Below, piece by piece: positions 1-6,706 of a DNA stretch of 11,915 bases. The position numbers and the translations under genes are program-made. The first letter of the stretch is position 1, and each line of letters starts with the position of its first letter. This DNA comes from an uncultured Oscillochloris sp. (GTDB lineage: Bacteria; Chloroflexota; Chloroflexia; Chloroflexales; Chloroflexaceae). The stretch is taken from contig CAIRDL010000595.1 of the NCBI GenBank assembly GCA_903877345.1, positions 1-11,915 on the forward strand, in the 5' to 3' direction. The notes below the pieces were generated by a model that made no database searches, had not been told where the DNA came from, and was given only the letters and a program-made list of their open reading frames with translations.

Positions 1-2
1 AG

Positions 3-1174
3 GTGGCCCACTTCTACGACCTGGGGCTGCGCGCCCGCGTGCTGAACCTGCCGGTGATGATGGCCTTTGTGCTGAGCCTGATCTGGCGCCAGTTGGGGTC
101 GGTGACCGAAACGGTGCGGACCCTGAATCGGGAAGGATTGCGGTGGGTCAACGAGCGGCAGGTCTCGCAGCAGGCGGTCGAGCAGCGCTTCAGTACGGTG
201 CCGGCGGTCTTGTTCGAGCGGGTCTTGCAGGAGGTGCTGCCGCTGATGACCGCCCGCTGGGCCAATCGCACCCGTCCGCTGCCGCCGGCCTTGCAGTGGA
301 GCCGCGACCACTTCACGTCCGTCGCGGCCTTGGATGGCTCGACCCCGGACGCCCTGCTGCGCAAAACCGGGTTGTTGCGGGAGCGGAAGGACCCCGTGCT
401 GGCCGGACGCATCGCCGGGGTGCTCGATGTCAGGTCTGGTATGAGGAAGACCAACAGGCCCATGACCAGCGCTTCTGGGATCGCGTGCTGGCGGGCCTGG
501 AGCGCGGGATGCTGCGCATCTTTGACCTGGGCTTCCTGAACTTCACCCGCTTTGACGAACTGACCACTGCGGGTATCTGGGTTCTGACCCGCAAAGAGAC
601 CCGCACCGTGACGCGCACGGAACGGGTCCTGCGCACCACGGCCACCCTGCATGATCAGATCGTGCGCCTGGGTTCGAGCGCAACCAGCCAATGCACGCAT
701 CCGGTGCGGCTGGTGAAGTGGCTCCACCAGGGGAAATGGTACAGCTATCTCACCAATGTCCTCGATCCGGCGCTGCTCCCGGCCGAATATGTGGTCGCGC
801 TGTACTGGCAGCGCTGGAGCATTGAAGATAGCTTCAACGTGATTAAGCGACGGTTGGGGCTGGCGTATTTCTGGACGGGCAGTATCAACGGCATCCAGAT
901 CCGGGTATGGGCGACGTGGATCCTGTATGCCGTGTTGGTCGACCTGACCGATGCGGTCGCAGAAGCCCTGAATCGGCCCTTTCATGCGTTGTCGATGGAG
1001 ATGGTCTATCGCGGTCTGTATCATTTTACGGTTGCCTATCATCGCGGCAAGGCGGACGACCCGATCACCTACCTTGCTGCCGACGCCGAGGGCTTGGGAA
1101 TCATCAAGCGCCAGCGCAAAAACCGGGGAGGAGCGACCGCGTTGCTGTACTTGACAATTCCCTCGCCACCTTAA
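3..1174 (+). pseudogene. IS4-type DDE transposase, frameshifted and 5'-partial
   Basis: This is a cut-and-paste transposase of the IS4 superfamily, now broken. The N-terminal half is read in the frame of position 3 up to about 431 and the rest in the frame of position 431 to the TAA at 1172-1174. The parts join as GVLDV (first frame) and QVWYEEDQQAHDQRFW (second frame), so a -1 step, or a deletion of 3n+1 bases, sits near 428-434. All three catalytic acids remain: Asp in ALDGST (333-335), Asp in IFDLGF (524-526), and Glu (824-826) in a textbook Y-2-R-3-E-6-K motif, YWQRWSIEDSFNVIK (803-847). No A-rich slippery heptamer lies at the junction, so programmed frameshifting is unlikely. From memory of relatives, a few residues between LLD and QVWYEED are missing, which favours a small deletion. 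The first codon is GTG at position 3 without a visible ribosome site, and relatives have more N-terminal sequence, so the true start is probably outside the window. The left end of the IS is not visible, so the terminal repeats cannot be defined. Confidence 0.88.
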
Positions 1175-1280
1175 CTTGTGAGCAATGATATAAGGGGTAT
1201 TTTATGCGCTTTTTGGCACATTAGTACTACGTAAGGTGAGAACTTAAGATGGCTGGTGACACGAATGTCGGGTGAGAGCC

Positions 1281-1733
1281 TTAGAGTCTACACTGCCTTT
1301 TCTCGAAATTCCATTCGCAGCCTGCCGTATTGCCAGCACTAACAAACCTGACCGATACTCGCCCTTTGTTTGGAATTGTACTGACGATCATCGCCTTCTG
1401 AATTATCGCGTCAATATTATCCGCCAGTTCTGCCAAGCGGGCTTCATCTCTGTTGTCGGTCACCTGAACTTCAATGTTCATATCTAGCCCCATGGCATGA
1501 TATGAACCGTCACAACTGTTGATTTCCCCATAACTAGATGTCTGCACTGTTCCAGTTATGGCGGCGGTGGTGAATTCCTGTTGAACCTTATGCTCAACGG
1601 CCGATGAACCACTCCCTGTTGACCACGTCCACGCACAAGATCTATTAGTCGCGCTGTTTCCGCACGCGACCAAAAACGAGATCGTCAATAGTATTGTGAT
1701 TTTTATCAGGAGTAGCAACGGCTGACGAATCAT
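1281..1733 (-). CDS. Small predicted lipoprotein, function unknown
   Basis: This 150-residue protein is probably lipid-anchored on the outer face of the cytoplasmic membrane. Residues 1-20 form a signal sequence with a Lys at 11 inside a Leu/Ile-rich stretch, followed by the lipobox LVAC with Cys24 as the lipidated residue. The mature part starts GNSATN and has four further cysteines (33, 74, 139, 148) that could pair. Residues 84-135 look like an alternating strand-helix-strand fold (MNIEVQVTDN, a helix ending in IDAIIQKA, then GRVSVRFVSAG). I recognise no family. The ATG at 1733 is supported by GAGGAG (1740-1745) six bases upstream. The gene stands alone between the IS4 remnant and a repeat. 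Its DNA is visibly less GC-rich than the rest: hand counts of single 60-base lines give about 23-30 G+C here against about 40 in cofD, which with the adjacent transposase hints at acquisition. Confidence 0.72.
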   Translation of the reverse strand: MIRQPLLLLIKITILLTISFLVACGNSATNRSCAWTWSTGSGSSAVEHKVQQEFTTAAITGTVQTSSYGEINSCDGSYHAMGLDMNIEVQVTDNRDEARLAELADNIDAIIQKAMIVSTIPNKGRVSVRFVSAGNTAGCEWNFEKRQCRL

Positions 1734-1823
1734 TTCGATCTCCTCGCCTTACGACAGGATTACCTTGCCACGCCACAGAAGGTATAGGGGCAGTGGATCT
1801 TCTTAATTGTCCCGTCGTGACGT

Positions 1824-1886
1824 GTGATTTGTGATCCGTGATCGCTCAAGGTGCGGCCTAGTCACGGTTCACGCATCACGGATCAC
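1824..1886. repeat. Heptad-based inverted repeat
   Basis: On the plus strand 1824-1844 is three consecutive 7-mers of the form GTGAnnn (GTGATTT, GTGATCC, GTGATCG). On the minus strand 1886-1866 is again three consecutive GTGAnnn heptads (GTGATCC, GTGATGC, GTGAACC). The best-matching part is a perfect 13-base inverted repeat, 1830-1842 against 1875-1887. The arms could form a hairpin with a loop of about 32 bases. It lies directly beside the IS630 scrap and about 90 bases upstream of the lipoprotein start. It may be a short tandemly repeated repetitive sequence or a degenerate element end. Confidence 0.7.
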
Positions 1887-2015
1887 ACTTCGCTTGTGCC
1901 ACCCTTCTTCGATGGGGTTCTGCTCGGGGTCGTTGGTCGCACAGGCGATCAGGGTGATCTTCCAGTTTTCGGGGGACAAGCCCGCGTTCACACGGCGATG
2001 GTCAAGATGGTACAC
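1887..2015 (-). pseudogene. IS630-type transposase remnant (C-terminal scrap)
   Basis: Reading the minus strand from 2015 to 1887 gives about 43 codons without a stop, including LSPENWKITLI followed by NDPEQNPIEEGWHK. This resembles the C-terminal part of IS630-type DDE_3 transposases, where a conserved stretch of the form NxxITLIxxxPNxPEQNPxExxW holds the catalytic Glu. VYHLDHRRVNAG just before it may be a worn copy of the middle catalytic Asp region. Nothing transposase-like is visible on either side: one side runs into the PH gene and the other into the inverted repeat, so this is a short fossil. The assignment rests on the PEQNP-E-W motif and family knowledge only. Confidence 0.5.
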
Positions 2016-2016
2016 T
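1987..2016 (+). promoter_or_regulatory. Likely sigma70-type promoter of the PH-domain gene
   Basis: A -35-like TTCACA (1987-1992, five of six to TTGACA) lies 18 bases before a -10-like TACACT (2011-2016, four of six to TATAAT). The TGG just before the -10 gives an extended -10 TGn. Transcription would start near 2023, leaving about 40 bases of leader with an AAAGGA ribosome site (2049-2054). The promoter lies within the IS630 scrap. The same 11 bases, ATGGTACACTG, recur upstream of the beta-helix gene. Confidence 0.45.
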
Positions 2017-2063
2017 GGGCTTCGCGGCATCAGCCCCACAATTTGAGCAAAGGAAAACCAAGC

Positions 2064-2438
2064 ATGATTGACTTCCAGAAGAGCGTCATTTTCAAGCTTA
2101 GCCCGATCTCGCCTGACCACATCCTCGAACCGATCAGAAAGTTTCTCATCCCCGATGAGACCGTGCTCTCAGCCTTCAAGACTGTGCGCGACCAACTGGT
2201 TTTCACCAACAAGCGGATTATCGCGGCCAACGTGCAGGGGCTGACGGGTACGAAGGTGGACTACACCTCCATCCCCTACAGCAAAATCCAGACCTTCTCA
2301 GTTGAGACCGCAGGCGTGCTCGATATGGACTGCGAACTTGAAATCTACATCAGTGCGATTGGGAAGATTCGCTTCGAAATTCGGGGTGGCTTCGACATCG
2401 TGGCCTTCAACCGGATTATCAGTTCCTACGTTTTGTAG
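2064..2438 (+). CDS. Bacterial PH-domain protein (bPH_1 / DUF1696 type)
   Basis: This 124-residue soluble protein is a single bacterial pleckstrin-homology domain of the PF08000 (DUF1696) type. The signature is clear: DETVLSAFKTVRDQLVFTNK, then RIIAANVQGLTGTKVDYTSI, then IPYSKIQTFSVETAGVLDMD and CELEIYISAIGKIRFEI, followed by a closing helix (FDIVAFNRIISSYVL). Family members are small cytoplasmic proteins of about this length. Structures show a PH fold and some assemble into rings, but no general biochemical role is established. I chose ATG 2064 because AAAGGA (2049-2054) lies nine bases upstream and homology starts there. The frame is open from 1851, but that extension runs through the repeat and the IS630 scrap. 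It converges on the twin-repeat gene with a 31-base gap and has no partner gene. Confidence 0.85.
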   Translation: MIDFQKSVIFKLSPISPDHILEPIRKFLIPDETVLSAFKTVRDQLVFTNKRIIAANVQGLTGTKVDYTSIPYSKIQTFSVETAGVLDMDCELEIYISAIGKIRFEIRGGFDIVAFNRIISSYVL

Positions 2439-2469
2439 CGGCACTGCTCGGCTTTGGCAGCGCGCACGA

Positions 2470-3570
2470 TCATCTCCCAAGGCGTTGGAGCCAGGTGGCC
2501 TGCTCAAGCACCGCGAACGGGTGCGCTTGGGTCAGCAGGTGTTCCAGGGGGCCATCCTGAAAACTGAGGGCATAACTCACCCCCTGCACCTGCCAGATCG
2601 CGACTTGCCCATCCGGCACGCGGTGGAGGCGACCCGCTTGGTCGCCCACTGTGATCGGCGTGTCCACGCTTGGAGGTGGAATGAGGGCATCAGGGGGCGG
2701 GGCTGTTGCAGTGGTACTCGCCAGGGCGCCCGCGCTGAGATAGCCCTGCACCTGCTCCCCGGTACCAAGCGCCAACAGATAGCCGTGCGTCGTGAAACTG
2801 GAATAGGTCGGAAGCACCGCGATTCCGGCGGGCAATTGCGTCGGCCAGAGATACTGGACGGGTTGGGGCGCAAGCTGGATGGGGCTGAAGACCTGCGGAT
2901 CTTCCCGCCCAAGCAAGCCAGCGAGCACTTGGTACGGCGGCGGCAATTCGGGGTGCCATTCCAGGCGTGCCCGCTCAAACCACTGGGTTAGGTAGGTGCG
3001 CCCATCGGTTGGATTTCGCTCCAGCGTCGCGCCAGTGAGCGGGTAGCCGAACAAGGCGAGGCTGCGGGTGTCGGCATCAAGCAGGGGATTCAGAAGCCCG
3101 TGTTGTTCCCAGTAGTGTTTGAACCCTTGGCCTGGGGCCTGATCACAGAGAAAGTAGCCCGTCATCGTGAACCAGCGACAATCCGCTGGCGGCCCTTGAC
3201 CCGCGAGGCGCGGGGTCGGGACGAGTTGCTGGCCCAGTGAACCCAGTAACACCTCATAGGGTGGGGCATTTTCAGGGTGGAGTTCCATCCGCACCCGCTC
3301 AAAACGCTGCACAAGGTAGATCTCCGGGCCATAGAACACATAGTTCAGATCCTGCCGTTGCACCGCTTGGACGGGACCGAGCGGATAGCCAAAGAGGGCC
3401 AGCCCGCCGTTCTGCTCCCAGAATTGGCGGAAGCGCCCGCTGAGACACTGACCGGTCTCTGGGAAGCAACGGTCAGGCGCATTGCCTGCAGCGATAAGGG
3501 TGAACGGGGGCAGTGTGCCGAGCCACAGCATGCTGAACATGAAGAGCAGGAGAGCCAGTGGTCTACGCAT
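2470..3570 (-). CDS. Secreted protein with two FGYPL/FERxRxExHPE repeats
   Basis: This 366-residue protein is probably exported: MRRP followed by a hydrophobic stretch to about residue 29 reads as a signal peptide. Two copies of one domain follow. Copy 1 (about 44-116) has FRQFWEQNGGLALFGYPL, then VQRFERVRMELHPE, PPYEVLLGSLG. Copy 2 (about 148-224) has FKHYWEQHGLL, LALFGYPL, then TQWFERARLEWHPE, PPYQVLAGLLG. I know this pattern (W-NGG-FGYPL ... FER-R-E-HPE ... V-LG-LG) from secreted Chloroflexota proteins, often next to peptidase or glycosidase domains. Its ligand is unknown to me. The remaining 140 residues include a Thr/Ala/Pro-rich stretch and an unassigned C-terminal domain (VAIWQVQGVSYAL ... 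HPFAVLEQATWLQRL). Start: ATG 3570 has AGAAGG (3578-3583) seven bases upstream and begins the signal peptide. The in-frame ATG at 3630 would add 20 hydrophilic residues and has no good ribosome site. It lies 87 bases downstream of the CPBP gene and may be co-transcribed with it. Confidence 0.8.
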   Translation of the reverse strand: MRRPLALLLFMFSMLWLGTLPPFTLIAAGNAPDRCFPETGQCLSGRFRQFWEQNGGLALFGYPLGPVQAVQRQDLNYVFYGPEIYLVQRFERVRMELHPENAPPYEVLLGSLGQQLVPTPRLAGQGPPADCRWFTMTGYFLCDQAPGQGFKHYWEQHGLLNPLLDADTRSLALFGYPLTGATLERNPTDGRTYLTQWFERARLEWHPELPPPYQVLAGLLGREDPQVFSPIQLAPQPVQYLWPTQLPAGIAVLPTYSSFTTHGYLLALGTGEQVQGYLSAGALASTTATAPPPDALIPPPSVDTPITVGDQAGRLHRVPDGQVAIWQVQGVSYALSFQDGPLEHLLTQAHPFAVLEQATWLQRLGR

Positions 3571-3657
3571 TGTCGCACCTTCTAGAGAGATAGCGGGTTC
3601 CAATGTCGGGCGGTGAGCATGGTTTGCCATGTTTTCCGCTACTGGGATAGTTGAACC

Positions 3658-4623
3658 TCATCCCAGGGGAAGATCAAGCGCGTGCGTTGCCTCAGGGGGG
3701 AACAGGTCAGCATCAGGGGCGTCAGGCACCGGCAAGCGCTTGGCTGCGGCGAGTGCCCCAATGAGCAGCAGCGGCAGAATCCAGCCCGTAATCCCCGTCA
3801 CACCCACGAGGGCTGGGTCATAGGGTGCATTGGCCTGCCCAAGCAGCACCACGATGCCCGCCGCCCCATTTAAGGCTCCGTGTGCGATCACGGCGGGCCA
3901 CACACTCCCGGTCGCCAACCGAGTCCAGCCGAAGAGGACGCCCCACACCACGCACATCCCCGTCATCAGCAACCACCCGGTAGTCATATGGTTCGGGTAG
4001 TTATAGCCCAAAAGGATAACCGGCGCATGCCAGAGGCCCCAGATCACCCCGCTGAGGAGCAGGGCAGGCCATTGGCCCAAGGGGAGGAGGCGCGGGAGCA
4101 AATAGCCGCGCCAGCCCCACTCCTCGCCGAAAGCAAAGAGCGCATTGATGGCCGGGGCCAAGGGCAACAGCGCGAGTTGTCCAAGCACGATTGCCTGAAT
4201 CGGCGTCTGTTGGAGGGCGGGGCCAGCCCCGGCAGCCTCGATCACCGCCCGGAAGCCGGAGAAGGTGGTCAGGTCTAACTGATAGCAGCCGAAGAGGGTG
4301 CCCACAAACGGCGTCGCCAGAACAAGGCCCATGACCCCAACCCAAGCAAACAGCCAGTACCAACCCCAGCGCCGCCCGCGTCCCAACCGCAGACCAGTGG
4401 CCTTGCGGATTCCATCGGGGAGCGGACTGATGAAGCGGGTAACAACCAATGTTGCGACCGATGGCGTGAACATCATGAGCGGCAAGAGCAGTCCGACCAA
4501 GGGATGGCGCAAACCCAGCCCACTCACCCACAATGGACTGACCACGAGCCAGGCCAACCCATACGCAAGCAGGATAAAGCTTACGAGGCCCTTCCGGTCA
4601 AGGGGACGCGCAGTAGGAGACAT
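3658..4623 (-). CDS. CPBP-family intramembrane metalloprotease (CAAX protease/bacteriocin-processing)
   Basis: This 321-residue polytopic membrane protein belongs to the CPBP (ABI, Rce1-like) family of glutamate intramembrane proteases. All active-site motifs are visible: motif 1 EEWGWRGYLLPRL (Glu167, Glu168, Arg172; EExxxR), motif 2 IWGLWHAPVI (His199), motif 3 AVIAHGALNGAAG (His248, Asn252). Hydrophobic segments lie at about 13-36, 41-63, 86-112, 142-166, 183-205, 216-235, 240-262 and 276-294. Eukaryotic Rce1 trims CAAX-prenylated proteins; bacterial members have been linked to bacteriocin self-immunity and membrane-protein processing, and the substrate here is unknown. ATG 4623 is supported by GAGGAG (4630-4635) six bases upstream. 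The secreted twin-repeat protein follows after 87 bases on the same strand, but a substrate relation is speculation. The C-terminal 25 residues (PDAPDADLFPPE) are acidic and soluble. Confidence 0.9.
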   Translation of the reverse strand: MSPTARPLDRKGLVSFILLAYGLAWLVVSPLWVSGLGLRHPLVGLLLPLMMFTPSVATLVVTRFISPLPDGIRKATGLRLGRGRRWGWYWLFAWVGVMGLVLATPFVGTLFGCYQLDLTTFSGFRAVIEAAGAGPALQQTPIQAIVLGQLALLPLAPAINALFAFGEEWGWRGYLLPRLLPLGQWPALLLSGVIWGLWHAPVILLGYNYPNHMTTGWLLMTGMCVVWGVLFGWTRLATGSVWPAVIAHGALNGAAGIVVLLGQANAPYDPALVGVTGITGWILPLLLIGALAAAKRLPVPDAPDADLFPPEATHALDLPLG

Positions 4624-4769
4624 TCGACACTCCTCTTTCGCTAGAACATGGCGCTGGGAACCACCAACGGCAGCGCTACCGTGTCCAAGTACACCTTACA
4701 ACAAAACGTGAAGGAACCGCAGACCCTGCCCCCACAACGCAGGGCTGATGCAACGTCATCGTGTGCGCC

Positions 4770-4798
4770 GTAGCCCAGCCAGTAAACTGGCGGGCTAC
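4770..4798. repeat. Hairpin preceding repeat unit A
   Basis: The 14 bases at 4770-4783 and the 13 bases at 4786-4798 are inverted copies apart from one bulged base. They are separated by AA, so an almost loop-free hairpin of 13 pairs is possible. The right arm ends GGGCTAC and overlaps the first bases of repeat unit A. Together with 4624-4769, where I see only the start region of the CPBP gene and no gene, this fills the gap before the IS1182 remnant. Confidence 0.7.
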
Positions 4799-4872
4799 GG
4801 GTACGAAGCCCTCCTTCGCGGGCTCACCGAGCCTGCTTTAGCAGGCTTCGTAAACGTAGCCGGTGGCTTCAG
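4792..4872. repeat. Palindromic repeat unit, copy A
   Basis: These 81 bases match 6517-6598 in the same orientation with 8 mismatches and one single-base gap (about 89%). The unit is itself palindromic at several levels: GGCTACG (4793-4799) pairs with CGTAGCC (4855-4861), TACGAAGCC pairs with the downstream GGCTTCGTA, and AGCCTGC-TTT-AGCAGGCT forms an inner hairpin. The layout resembles REP/BIME-type or IS-derived non-autonomous repeats. No coding potential was recognised. Copy number elsewhere in the genome cannot be judged here. Confidence 0.8.
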
Positions 4873-4889
4873 GATGCTGCTGGCGAATC
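4863..4889. repeat. Left arm of a perfect 27-bp inverted repeat
   Basis: Positions 4863-4889 are the exact reverse complement of 6490-6516, with the first mismatch on each side just beyond. The arms bracket the dead IS1182-type transposase at 1,654 bp outer to outer, a plausible size for an IS1182 element. The arm begins about 115 bases before the transposase start. Its first ten bases overlap repeat unit A, so it could be part of the repeat family rather than the IS terminus. Confidence 0.75.
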
Positions 4890-5004
4890 TCCGCTCAGTG
4901 GCAGCGTGTACGCGGTGGCGCTGGAGATCAGGCTGCCGCTGTGCTACGCTTTGCCCATCGCCCGCGCACGGGCTTCGTGATTCGTCCGCGTAAAGGAGGC
5001 TCCG

Positions 5005-6475
5005 ATGACCATGCATCCGCAAGCGCTGACCGATCGCGCGCTGGCCCAGCTCTTCCCGAACGTCGGCCAGTCGGCCCGCTCCCCCAGTCGCTTGCTGATG
5101 CCCACCAGCTTCCCGTGTATCGAGGGGCTGAAGAATCGTCAGGCGGCCGATGCGGTGCGGCGCTGTATTGATTGGAAGGACGCCCTGGCCCTGGAATTGA
5201 CCGACCCTGGCTTCGATGCCTCCGTCCTGAGCGCGCACCGCTGCGCCCCACGTCCTGGGGGCCATGCGTACCCTCAATCGGCGGGAATGCCTGGGCGAAA
5301 CCCTGGCCACGACGCTCCAGCAGGTGCTCTGGGAAGCTCCCGCTTGAACCCATCGCCCCATCCCCCTCGCCTGGTGGGTGCGCGATCAGCAGCGTTTCGA
5401 CCACGTTCGTCTGCCGCGTACCGCCCCCAAACGCGAGGCCCTGGCGTTGGAGCTTGGGGCTGATGGCCGTCAATGGGTGCCCTGGATCGCCGTCGCCACC
5501 ACCCCTGCAGTGGGGCGAACCCACCCCGCTGGGCGTGTCCTGCGCCAGGTCTGGACCCAACCGTTCTCTGCCGACGAACCCCCGCTCCAGCTGCGTCCCG
5601 CCAAGGATCTGCCGCCAACGGCACGCGTGATTGGCTCGCCCGATGCCCCAGATGCACGGCTGAGCACCAAGCGGGATACCCCATGACATGGCTCCAAGGT
5701 GCATCTGACCGCGACCGGTGACCCTGACGGGCCACACCTGATCACCGCTGGCCAGACCACGCCCGCGCCGCCCGCCGATGGGGCGGTGACGGAGACCGTG
5801 CCTCAGGCGGTGGCCGCACGCGACCTGCGGCCGGCAGACCATGGTGTGGATCGTGCGTATCCTGACGCGGACAGCGTGGTACCCAGCCACGCCCCGGGGA
5901 TCGACCTGCTTGGTCCCGTCCAGCGTGCTCCCAGGTGGCACGCCCCGGCGGGACAGGGGTTCGATCGGACCGCATGCCCGATTGATTGGGCGCAGCAGCA
6001 GGGGCGCTGCCCGCAGGGTCAGCCCAGGCGGGTCTGGTCGCCCAGGCACGCTACGGAAGGGAACGCGGTGATCCCTATCCCGTTTGACCGGGGTACGTGT
6101 GGCTCCTGTGGCGAACGGCGCGTAGGTACCCAAGCGGCCCCTGGCCCACGCACGCGCAACCTGCGGCCCCAGGCGCAGCACGAAGCCCTGCACGCCGCAC
6201 GCACCCGCCAGGAAACGAAGGAGTTTACGCAACGCTACAAACGACGGGCCGGGATCGAAGGTACGATCAGCCAAGGGGTTCATGGCTTTGATCTGCGCTA
6301 CGCCCGCTATCGGGGGTTGGCGCAAACCGCACTCCAGCCTAGCTTTGTGGCCCTTGCCATCAATCGTACGCGGCTCATCGCCTGGTTGGCAGAACGACCG
6401 AAAGCGCAGCCCCGGCCCTCCCGCTTTGCGGCGGCGTTTCAGCATGCCGGGATGTCGCCGCTTCCGGTGTCCTGA
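5005..6475 (+). pseudogene. IS1182-type transposase, multiply disrupted
   Basis: This is a DDE transposase of the IS1182 family in decay. Start ATG 5005 has a strong AAAGGAGG (4992-4999). The first part, in frame with 5005, has NRQAADAVRRCIDWKDALAL and ELTDPGFDASVLS. Near 5240-5248 the reading moves by one frame and resumes as HVLGAMRTLNRRECLGETL (from 5249), open in the frame of 5249 to the TGA at 6473-6475 except for two in-frame TGA codons at 5345-5347 and 5684-5686. In relatives known to me about 40 residues lie between SVLSEFR and HVLxAxRTLNR, including a conserved RTDST with the first catalytic Asp, so that piece is deleted. About 30 N-terminal residues also seem to be missing. The second Asp (5849-5851, VDRAYPDAD) and the Glu (6257-6259, AGIEGTISQGV) are kept, as is LSTKRDTP-HGSKVHLT around the second TGA. 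A CxxC (TCGSCGER) remains of a cysteine cluster. The product cannot be active. Confidence 0.87.
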
Positions 6476-6489
6476 ACCCCCACAGATGC

Positions 6490-6516
6490 GATTCGCCAGC
6501 AGCATCCTGAAGCCAC
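6490..6516. repeat. Right arm of the perfect 27-bp inverted repeat
   Basis: This is the exact reverse complement of 4863-4889. It starts 14 bases after the transposase stop and abuts repeat unit B. In this copy the last bases (CTGAAGCC) pair with the end of unit B (GGCTTCAG), so the arm also belongs to the palindrome of unit B. Confidence 0.75.
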
Positions 6517-6598
6517 GGGCTACGCGGTACGAAGGCCGCCTACGCGGGCTCATCGAGCCTGCTTCAGCAGGCTTTGTAAACGTAGCCGAGGGCTTCAG
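6517..6598. repeat. Palindromic repeat unit, copy B
   Basis: This 82-base unit is a direct copy of 4792-4872 at about 89% identity. GGGCTACG and TACGAAG near its start pair with the region GTAAACGTAGCC near its end, and AGCCTGC-TTC-AGCAGGC forms the central hairpin. With 6507-6516 it forms a longer palindrome beginning CTGAAGCC and ending GGCTTCAG. The differences from copy A are spread along the unit, as expected for two old members of a repeat family rather than a fresh target duplication. Confidence 0.8.
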
Positions 6599-6638
6599 CC
6601 CTGCGGCGAGCGGTGGGGTTGGTACCGCATCCACACCA

Positions 6639-6667
6639 TTGCAGCACCTTTAGCCCTATGGTACACT
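6639..6667 (+). promoter_or_regulatory. Possible promoter of the beta-helix gene
   Basis: A -10-like TACACT (6662-6667) with an extended -10 TGG (6659-6661) lies 17 bases after a weak -35, TTGCAG (6639-6644). The 11-mer ATGGTACACTG (6658-6668) is identical to 2007-2017 in the PH-gene promoter. Transcription would start near 6674, about 33 bases before the preferred TTG start. The -35 is poor, so the call rests on the shared -10 block and its position. Confidence 0.38.
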
Positions 6668-6706
6668 GCCCGCGAGTTCCCGCCCGCGATGCTGGAGGTT
6701 CGTAGT

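Noticed and set aside
425..437. Programmed -1 frameshift in the IS4 transposase
   Set aside because: There is no slippery A/T-rich heptamer at the junction, and a few residues of the family consensus appear to be absent.
14..1042. A 342-codon open frame on the minus strand
   Set aside because: It is a shadow of the IS4 transposase, whose catalytic motifs lie on the plus strand.
1851..2063. Longer start of the PH-domain protein
   Set aside because: The extra residues translate the inverted repeat and IS630 scrap; family similarity and the ribosome site both point to 2064.
5345..5686. TGA recoded as tryptophan
   Set aside because: cofD ends in TGA with correct length, and the remnant carries other damage, so the stops are decay.
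4928..6634. A 568-codon open frame on the minus strand
   Set aside because: It is antisense to the IS1182 remnant, rich in Arg/Pro/Gly with no recognisable domain, and covers the repeat units. The plus strand gives clear transposase motifs.
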